Assembly: GCF_014138605.1 (NCBI RefSeq)
Contig: NZ_JACJHX010000002.1
Span: 101,899-165,898, forward strand
DNA from: Peribacillus huizhouensis
Lineage (GTDB): Bacteria; Bacillota; Bacilli; Bacillales; DSM-1321
Length of the DNA stretch: 64,000 nt
Direction of reading: 5' to 3'
In this document: piece by piece, positions 58,120 to 64,000 of the stretch
Position numbering within the stretch: position 1 is the first letter of the stretch
Layout of the letters: every line of letters begins with the position of its first letter
Notes under the pieces: generated by a model
Databases searched by the model: none
What the model saw: only the letters and a program-made list of their open reading frames with translations
Told to the model about the DNA's origin: nothing
Position numbers and translations under genes: made by a program

Positions 58120-58329
58120 ATATTTAATGTAGGTTTGTAATAAAGATTTATTAAAATAGATTTAATTATTTAACTTAATCATATAATATTTATAATAAAT
58201 CGTCGGGTAAATACCTAAAACATATGCACCCAGTTATCTCAATAAGTAAACGAATTAAATGTATAAAAAATAGGCCATAATGGCTAACAGGATTAATGAC
58301 AGCCACGATTCTTCACTAAAACATTCAGA

Positions 58330-58752
58330 TCAATTCTTTGATGGTTGAGTCACCCCGAATAAACCCACGATAAGAGTTAATCCAGCCACCATTGGAGTGA
58401 TTCCAAAGAAACTTAGTTCAAATGTCCAAAAAACATTCGGCAAAAATGTTGCATTTGGAAAAAAGGTGGTTACGATTGGCGAATAAAACGAAATAATAAG
58501 ACACGGGACTGATACACACAGAATTAATGGTTTATTCATTTTAAACAACCACTTTTGTATAAAAAGTAGAGAAATATAAGCACCTAATAAAAATGGTGCA
58601 ATTGAATAAAACCAAAAAAGAGGCAATATATGATATGTTTCACTAGCCTTTTGTTGTAGAGATTGTTCAAAATGAAACCCCATAAATAATAATCCCAATA
58701 AACCTACAACCCAGAATAATTTCAAGACCCATATTGACCACTTTGGAAGCAT
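58330..58752 (-). CDS. Hypothetical four-helix membrane protein
   Basis: No family recognised. A 140-residue protein with four hydrophobic helices (about 8-28, 45-66, 77-97, 110-135). The frame is open to 58848, but the first 32 residues are polar and unlikely; ATG 58752 with AGAGGTG six bases upstream starts MLPKWSIWVLKLFW, right before helix 1. It stands alone between repeats and an empty gap. Confidence 0.6.
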   Translation of the reverse strand: MLPKWSIWVLKLFWVVGLLGLLFMGFHFEQSLQQKASETYHILPLFWFYSIAPFLLGAYISLLFIQKWLFKMNKPLILCVSVPCLIISFYSPIVTTFFPNATFLPNVFWTFELSFFGITPMVAGLTLIVGLFGVTQPSKN

Positions 58753-59286
58753 CAGAACACCTCTTTTGAGCAAAAAATTTTTAGATACATCTTCTATGTA
58801 TATGAGTCCATTTCTTTGAATGTGTCTATTATTCCTTTTAAATTTCAACTACCCTGCTCCCCGTTCGTTCTAAGAAAAACTCTCTTAAAAATATAAACCA
58901 GCTCAATCATTTAATGATCTAACCGTTACAGAACTGTATCCATCTCTTCTTTAATTTTTTTAGTTGTTTTCTATTTTTTTCAAATTACCCCGGTATTTAA
59001 GTATCCAAAAATCTATCTCCAACAATAATCGGGTAAACTTCTTATACTCAATGTGTGCTTCTTTGACATTGTCAGTGTGTGATACAATTTCTTATTGATA
59101 ATATTAACCTTGCTCATTTAAATGAATGACGTTTGAAACCTCGGCTGCACATAAATTGGCTAAAAATCTTTTTAACAATAATATTTTAGCCAATTGAATA
59201 AGAAAAAGGTTGTCATGAACACCCCCATTACATTAGAAAGAAATGAATGGTACTGCTATTTGGATTCACACAATACGGCAGATTGA
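58753..59286. other. Gap of 534 bp without a gene
   Basis: No frame with a ribosome binding site. AATTGGCTAAAA and TTTTAGCCAATT (59152-59194) form a 12-bp stem with a long A/T-rich loop. It lies past the end of the anti-sigma gene and may terminate that operon on the minus strand. Confidence 0.4.
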
Positions 59287-60345
59287 TTAAGGAAGAGTCA
59301 CTGTAAAACTTTTAAATTCGATATCAGCTCCTTTTAAAGGATTGAATTCAGTTATCGTATCATTGCCTTGTGCGTCAATTTTCACACTGCTTCCTCCTAT
59401 CGGTTGAGTAAGATAAGGAGTAATTGTCAACTTTTTCACATTATCACCAATTGGATCAATTAGACGAGTACCAGTCAAATGTTCCTTTCCTGCCATGGTT
59501 TCGACTTTGCTTCCACCAGAATGAGATACAAGTTCATTGCCTTTCTCATCGATTACTTTGAAGTCAAGCACACCGGATAAATAGCCTGGTTTTTCTGACT
59601 GCGCACTCAAGGTAAATAGCAAACCGGCTGGACTTACTTGTAAATCTGTAACAGTGAGATCTATACCACCTGCTTTCTGAGTATGATGAATCGCAACTGA
59701 CTGGACATTTGCTTGAGCACTAACCGGGGTTGAGAAATCCCACTGCTTGCCATCCTTTCCATTAAACTTTAGCCCTAGCGTAAAAGCTTCTGGCAATTCT
59801 TCAAATGCCTCAATATTAGCAATACCTGTTCGATGAGTCTTTGATATTTCGGTTTCTTTATAGTCGCCAGCGTGTGAAAAGCTTTTCCCATTCACCGTGA
59901 AAGATGGTCCTGAGGACAAATAGAATTCTCCCAACGGCTTCTCTGATTCAATTGAAAATCCAATCGTAAACCGTGTCTTATCATAGAAAACTTCATGAAG
60001 TGTAATGGAAGTGCCTTCTACTGTTTTCGTTATGCCTACTAGATCTGCTAAACCTTGCTTGCTTACTTGCTCCAAACCTCGATCTTCAGACTCACTAAAT
60101 ATCGTTCCGATAATTGGAATTTGTGAAACGATATTAGCCATAACGGGTGAGTTGGTTGCCGAACTAAGAAACAAACCGAACACAACAACTGCAGCGCCTA
60201 CACTATATAATATTTTCTTTCTGATGGAACTATTTCTTTTTGGCAATCTCCCCTGAACTGTGTTCAAAATAATAGCATCCAACTTATCAACCGGCACGTG
60301 AATATGATCTATTTCTTCTTTAAATGAACGAATTTTGTCTGTCAT
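59287..60345 (-). CDS. Anti-sigma factor with DUF4179 domain
   Basis: A 352-residue single-pass membrane protein: cytoplasmic part 1-43 (IDHIHVPVDKLDAIILNTVQ), membrane helix about 44-66, then an outer DUF4179 domain (FSESEDRGLEQVSKQGLADL, LHEVFYDKTRFTIGFSIESE) and a second beta-rich domain to the end. It overlaps the upstream sigma gene by 26 bp. Such proteins hold the ECF sigma factor until a signal leads to release. The ATG at 60345 or the GTG just before it is the start (AAAGGGG upstream). Confidence 0.85.
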   Translation of the reverse strand: MTDKIRSFKEEIDHIHVPVDKLDAIILNTVQGRLPKRNSSIRKKILYSVGAAVVVFGLFLSSATNSPVMANIVSQIPIIGTIFSESEDRGLEQVSKQGLADLVGITKTVEGTSITLHEVFYDKTRFTIGFSIESEKPLGEFYLSSGPSFTVNGKSFSHAGDYKETEISKTHRTGIANIEAFEELPEAFTLGLKFNGKDGKQWDFSTPVSAQANVQSVAIHHTQKAGGIDLTVTDLQVSPAGLLFTLSAQSEKPGYLSGVLDFKVIDEKGNELVSHSGGSKVETMAGKEHLTGTRLIDPIGDNVKKLTITPYLTQPIGGSSVKIDAQGNDTITEFNPLKGADIEFKSFTVTLP

Positions 60346-60868
60346 CACAATAAGCCCCTTTCATTTTTTTCTTTAACATCACTAATCCACGGCGAATATT
60401 CGTCTTCACCGTACCTTCAGGGCAGTTGAGAAACGTAGCAATTTGGTTCACTGTATAATCTTCATAGAAACGCAGCAGCAGGACTGTTTTATACTTCTCC
60501 TCGATTTCATTCATTGCTTGAAGTAAATCAAGTTGGTCATCACGATGTAAGTGCTCCACCCCGCTCATATTTTCTAGCATTTCATGACTAATCGAAACGA
60601 TCTTTTGTTTCTTTTTCAATGTTGCAATTGCTGTATTAATTAAAATCCGCGTAACCCAAGTAGAGAAATAATCGTTGTTTTTCAATGTTTCGATAGACGC
60701 AAAAGCTTTATAGATGCTTTCTTGAAACACTTCAAGCGCATCTTCTTCATTTCGCATATATACATAGGCCATTTTGTACAATTTTTCTTTTTCTTCATGA
60801 ATTAATGTTTGAAATGCCTCGGCATCTCCTTGTTTGGCGCGGTTTACTACCTTAGATTTTGTCTTCAC
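60320..60868 (-). CDS. ECF-type RNA polymerase sigma factor
   Basis: Extracytoplasmic-function sigma factor. Region 2 covers about 10-80 (MAYVYMRNEEDALEVFQESI, FSTWVTRILINTAI) and region 4 about 115-170 (IEEKYKTVLLLRFYEDYTVN, QIATFLNCPEGTVKTNIRRG). The TTG that opens the longest frame touches AAGGAGG, so GTG 60868 is the likely start, giving 182 residues. It is coupled with the DUF4179 anti-sigma gene. Regulon not known; such pairs commonly drive their own promoter. Confidence 0.9.
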   Translation of the reverse strand: MKTKSKVVNRAKQGDAEAFQTLIHEEKEKLYKMAYVYMRNEEDALEVFQESIYKAFASIETLKNNDYFSTWVTRILINTAIATLKKKQKIVSISHEMLENMSGVEHLHRDDQLDLLQAMNEIEEKYKTVLLLRFYEDYTVNQIATFLNCPEGTVKTNIRRGLVMLKKKMKGAYCDDRQNSFI

Positions 60869-61139
60869 TTTAGGCAACCTCCTTTTCTCTTCTCCCCTAT
60901 TAGAGAAAATGAAATAACAAAACGATTCAAATTTGATAAATTTTTTTAATTGGTAACCCAGACTGAAATGGAAGCCGATCGGATTGAGACACTATATTGA
61001 AGTTCCTGAAAAATAATATTTTCTTTAACCACTGAATCAGAAACAGTAATAAACATGCAGTTCATGATATAATAATCATAAACAATCGCATACAAAAATA
61101 AAATTCCGAAAATTAAATCTCTTTAGGGGTCGATAAAAG

Positions 61140-61790
61140 ATGACAGTGGATAGTAAAAATTCAATGAATAAAGAACAAACTATTTTTAATCACATTGGCA
61201 CTAAAATCAACACAGAAGATAGAGAAGTTAATATAGTTGCTAGATTAGAAGAACCACTTATCGTAGTTTTGGGAAATGTTTTGAGTGACGAAGAATGCGA
61301 CGAGCTTATTAGATTGTCAAAAGACAAAATGCATCGCTCTAAAATCGGAGTTAGCCACGAAGTAAATGAGATAAGAACAAGTAATAGTATGTTTTTTCAA
61401 GAAAATGAAAATGACATCATTACCAAAATTGAAAAAAGAATATCATCTATTATGAATATACCCATTGAACATGGGGAAGGTATTCAAATTCTTCAATATA
61501 CTCCTGGCCAAGAATATAAAGCTCATTTTGATTTTTTTACTTCTGCAAGTAACGCAACAATAAATAATAGAATTAGCACGATTGTCATGTACTTAAATGA
61601 TGTGGAACATGGAGGAGAAACTTTTTTTCCTAAACTAAATTTTTCAGTATCCCCCCAAAAAGGAATGGCCGTGTATTTCGAATATTTCTATAACGATCAA
61701 AACCTAAATGAACTAACATTACATGGTGGAGCGCCAGTTATAACTGGAGAAAAATGGGTTGCAACACAATGGATGAGAAGACAAAAATAG
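61140..61790 (+). CDS. Prolyl 4-hydroxylase-like 2-oxoglutarate/Fe(II) oxygenase
   Basis: A 216-residue soluble dioxygenase. Iron ligands are His129 and Asp131 (YKAHFDFF) and His195 (TLHGGAPV); Lys205 (GEKWVATQW) binds 2-oxoglutarate. The VMYLNDVEHGGETFFPKLN strand is typical of P4H-type enzymes known from Bacillus anthracis. The substrate in this organism is unknown; collagen-like repeats were not seen in the window. GTCGATAAAAG is the only upstream signal, so the ribosome binding site is weak. It is divergent from the ECF sigma gene by 271 bp. Confidence 0.88.
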   Translation: MTVDSKNSMNKEQTIFNHIGTKINTEDREVNIVARLEEPLIVVLGNVLSDEECDELIRLSKDKMHRSKIGVSHEVNEIRTSNSMFFQENENDIITKIEKRISSIMNIPIEHGEGIQILQYTPGQEYKAHFDFFTSASNATINNRISTIVMYLNDVEHGGETFFPKLNFSVSPQKGMAVYFEYFYNDQNLNELTLHGGAPVITGEKWVATQWMRRQK

Positions 61791-62175
61791 TATATTCTAA
61801 GACGAACACAACTTCTAAAAAATCATTCGATCTTAACTTAATCGTGTCAACAAGACAATACTAGTATCACGTAAACCCTATTAGCACATAAATTGTCCCC
61901 TATGTAACGTATAAAAAAATGCTGTGCCGAAAATGATACAGGGGGCATATTCTTTTATTTCCAATAATAGTATAATCACTTGTCAAATCCCCATCTATTG
62001 GAATTTAATTACTTTCAATATTTTTTGAGCTTTTTTAACTTTCACGGGAGCAATATAAGAAAAAGTACTTTTATATATTCAATCGGGTTTCTTTCATTAT
62101 CAAAAACTCTCTTATAAATGCACTTACACACATTGAACAGTCAATAACTGAGAGTAGCATACCCCATATTCGTGG
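61791..62175. other. Gap of 385 bp without a gene
   Basis: A/T-rich, no supported frame, no match to the repeat families. Confidence 0.4.
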
Positions 62176-62322
62176 TTATTTATTTTTAATTTCTTCTAAT
62201 AGAGAAATAATCTTTTCGTTCTGTTCAATTATAGTTTAATTTTGTTGCCTAAATTTTGCAAAATCAAACAAATATACGATTAAAATCGCTGGAAAAAGGA
62301 GAACTAAAATAATTTCAAACAT
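62176..62322 (-). pseudogene. Small membrane protein with an in-frame stop
   Basis: From ATG 62322 (GGAGGTGGGGTG upstream) it reads MFEIILVLLFPAILIVYLFD, FAKFRQQN, then TAA (62236-62238), and continues in frame TIIEQNEKIISLLEEIKNK to the stop at 62176. The second part is the helical tail usual in such small Bacilli membrane proteins (hydrophobic helix plus QNEKIISLLEEIK), so the TAA probably arose by one change (for example CAA to TAA). Confidence 0.6.
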
Positions 62323-62461
62323 CACCCCACCTCCAAATCTCTAATCCATTCTAAATTCTACCATTCTCCATTCAACTAAAGCGCTTAATTAGCAACACTT
62401 TCATTCTACCAATCTATTTCCTCAATAAATTATAAAGAATATGTTTAATTTCATTTTTCAG

Positions 62462-62989
62462 TTAATGTGCTACTTTCTTTTTGGAATATCCCGTAATAAC
62501 CAAACATGTAATAAACGCAACTATTGTAACGATGATAGTGAAAAATAATCCAATAGCTCTCATGAAAGTATCTTCTCCGGGATAAGATGGTTTTAGTGTC
62601 ACGAACCAATAAACGAATACTAAAGTTAAGAAAATATAAAAACTGCTTCCGACAGCTCCCATCTTTAAACGGTTGCTTTTCGTACCTTGCCAAGCCTTAT
62701 TTATTACGATCCATAAAAAGATACTTCCGATTACAGCAAAAACCATCACAAGTATATGAAGAAATGGAATAAAGAAAAACATCAACATATACAGCACAAG
62801 ACAAGTTGAAGAAAATAGAACGGCATTCATGACGAATAAGAATATTCCAGATAACCAATGATTTTGAAACCACATAGTATTTTTTAGTTTATGTAGTAGT
62901 TTGTTATTTTCAAAACTGTCTATTATTGGATGTTTAAACAATATAACAAGTGACACTCCAAGAATCCCGATCAATAAGATCAATGACAT
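62462..62989 (-). CDS. Hypothetical multi-pass membrane protein
   Basis: A 175-residue protein with five hydrophobic segments (about 1-18, 43-68, 72-96, 110-131, 143-166) and a lysine-rich end. No family recognised. TTAGGTGGG precedes the ATG. The ATG overlaps the end of the upstream broken regulator gene in another frame, so they once formed an operon; regulator-membrane protein pairs of this kind are frequent in bacilli. Confidence 0.65.
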   Translation of the reverse strand: MSLILLIGILGVSLVILFKHPIIDSFENNKLLHKLKNTMWFQNHWLSGIFLFVMNAVLFSSTCLVLYMLMFFFIPFLHILVMVFAVIGSIFLWIVINKAWQGTKSNRLKMGAVGSSFYIFLTLVFVYWFVTLKPSYPGEDTFMRAIGLFFTIIVTIVAFITCLVITGYSKKKVAH

Positions 62990-63244
62990 ACTATCCCACC
63001 TAAAAGTTCTTGTTTTTGGAGAAAAACTGAAGTCCGTTTGTTCTTGCGCTTCAATGAATTTCTGTATTCTAGAATATCACCAGGTTGACAGTCCAAAGCC
63101 TTACATATAGCTTCTAATGTTATAAAATCTAACTGCTATTTCCTTTCCATTTTTTAGAATAGAAAGCTTAGCCATCGTGGTAGTAATTCTCTCCGAAAGT
63201 TCTGATACGCTCATTTTCTTCGCTAACATCACATCAATATGATT
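62985..63244 (-). pseudogene. Frameshifted YozG-like XRE/HTH regulator
   Basis: The first part reads NHIDVMLAKKMSVSELSERI, TTTMAKLSILKNGKEIAVRF; the second, in the next frame, reads ITLEAICKALDCQPGDILEY. Together this is the compact HTH (HTH_26) family of short Cro/CI-like proteins. A surplus T in AGATTTTATAAC breaks the frame, and the start codon is also missing upstream of NHID (TGA precedes). It lies just upstream of the membrane protein gene. Confidence 0.75.
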
Positions 63245-63745
63245 GTCTCACACTGTCAAATCATTCTCTAAGTACACTTCTTTTAACAGTTGATGATCAG
63301 CAGAGAATATAATTATTATCAATATAATAATACCGCATTTATTGATTTACAATATTTATTTATTAAATAACACTGTATTTTTATTGAGCTAACTATCTCC
63401 AATAAAGTAGGGTACACAAAAATAGCTAGCCATTAAAGGGCAGCTGTTTTCGGTGAAGAGCAAACCTACTGTATGTTGCCTTCATGAGTGCCCGTTCATC
63501 ACGAGACAAGATCATTGAATAGCATTTTGGAACAAATACTCATGGAAAGGATTCTCCGGTTTCATATTACTTGAAGGAAATTCATAAATCCTGTCGAATG
63601 TTGATTTAAGTACTGCCAATAAGTTAAGAGTAGAGTGCTACTGTATGTTCAATAATTTCATTTCACAATAAAATTGCACAATTATTACTCGTAGAATACA
63701 AATATAAATTATTTAAAAACGTCATTTTTTAGGAGGTTTGAAGGA
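63245..63745. other. Gap of 500 bp upstream of the substrate-binding protein
   Basis: No supported frame; stops interrupt all frames. A stretch with GCCATTAAAGGGCAGCTGTT near 63431 may be a remnant of a lost gene or repeat. The end holds AGGAGGTTTGAAGG, the ribosome binding site for the next gene. Confidence 0.4.
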
Positions 63746-64000
63746 ATGGATAATCTTGAGTTAAAAGTTGGGATTCTATTTTCATTGACTGGTACGACAA
63801 GTATTACTGAACAAGGATTACACCAAGCTAGTTTATTAGCTATTCGCCATATTAATGAAAGTGGGGGAATTAACGGAAAAAAACTAGTTCCGATTGTCGA
63901 AGATGTTGCTTCAGATCCTTATTTAGCTGCCCGAAAAGCCGAAAAGCTCATCACTTCAGACAAAGTAGCAGCCATTGTTGGGCTCTATACTTCTGGCTGT
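63746..64000 (+). CDS. Urea/amide-type substrate-binding protein, partial
   Basis: The first 85 codons are seen; the gene runs out of the window. MDNLELKVGILFSLTGTTSI then EQGLHQASLLAIRHINESGG, INGKKLVPIVEDVASDPYLA belongs to the periplasmic-binding-protein-like family of UrtA, FmdD and AmiC. No signal peptide or lipobox is present: the folded domain begins within eight residues, so it may be a cytoplasmic amide sensor (AmiC-like) and not an ABC receptor. AGGAGG precedes the ATG. Confidence 0.8.
   Translation, partial: MDNLELKVGILFSLTGTTSITEQGLHQASLLAIRHINESGGINGKKLVPIVEDVASDPYLAARKAEKLITSDKVAAIVGLYTSGC

Noticed and set aside
63245-63745. Coding remnant upstream of the substrate-binding protein
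   Set aside because: All frames are broken by stops and no family could be recognised in the pieces.

Overview
The window is chromosomal DNA of a spore-forming, low-GC member of the order Bacillales (Bacillaceae or Planococcaceae-like). This follows from the B. subtilis-type order of recognisable genes (gpr-spoIIP-yqxA, rpsT, holA, yqzM, comEC-EB-EA, comER, yqeM-rsfS-yqeK-nadD-yhbY-aroE-yqeH-yqeG, sda, sigK, yrrT-mtnN-mccA-mccB, yrzA, yrrS, pbpI, greA, udk, yrrM, mltG, yrzB-ruvX-ireB-alaS, yrrI, recD2, yrrB, mnmA-iscS, cymR, rarA). It also follows from sporulation and competence genes and a T-box leader. Species cannot be named from sequence alone.

Layout. 0.3-3.3 kb: late sporulation genes (germination protease, SpoIIP) on the minus strand. 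3.6-10.7 kb: rpsT, DNA polymerase III delta subunit, and the DNA-uptake operon with divergent comER. 11-16.5 kb: a compact, translationally coupled minus-strand housekeeping operon for ribosome assembly, NAD synthesis and shikimate synthesis. 16.5-17.3 kb: a DnaA-box cluster and the sporulation checkpoint gene sda. 17.4-22.3 kb: phosphatidylserine and phosphatidylethanolamine synthesis, an M3 oligopeptidase and an uninterrupted sigK. 22.9-24.2 kb: small genes, including a cysteine-rich four-helix copper-binding protein split into two frames. 24.3-27.9 kb: methionine-to-cysteine conversion operon. 28-42.5 kb: cell wall, GreA, uridine kinase, MltG, the alanyl-tRNA synthetase operon and its T-box. 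42.6-51 kb: RecD2, tRNA thiolation and sulfur transfer, the cysteine regulator CymR and RarA. 51.4-56.8 kb: an ABC exporter, an LCP ligase and an MFS transporter. 56.8-64 kb: a less conserved accessory end with a GNAT gene between inverted repeat arrays, an ECF sigma/anti-sigma pair, a prolyl 4-hydroxylase, several disrupted small genes, and the start of a substrate-binding protein.

Most intergenic spaces are filled by dispersed repeats of at least five kinds. A is about 190 bp, starting with a GGCGTT/AACGCC hairpin, 8 copies. B is about 220-330 bp, resembling a tnpB-less IS200/IS605-type element with hairpins near both ends, 6 copies. C is long nested hairpins capped by GGTCTGACC-like arms that sit where terminators belong, 8 copies. 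D is a short AGCGCAAGCGCC hairpin, 3 copies. E is arrays with a strict 20-bp period built on TTTGCGTGCCGGA, 3 loci. They separate genes that are normally adjacent (cymR/iscS, DnaA boxes/sda) and occupy the place of the missing yrrO-yrrN pair between udk and yrrM. No complete transposase, phage, CRISPR array, tRNA or rRNA gene was seen.

Many starts were moved from the longest frame to an internal ATG, GTG or TTG with a good ribosome binding site; the reasons are given in each entry. Family assignments come from recognition of motifs and synteny, with no database search.
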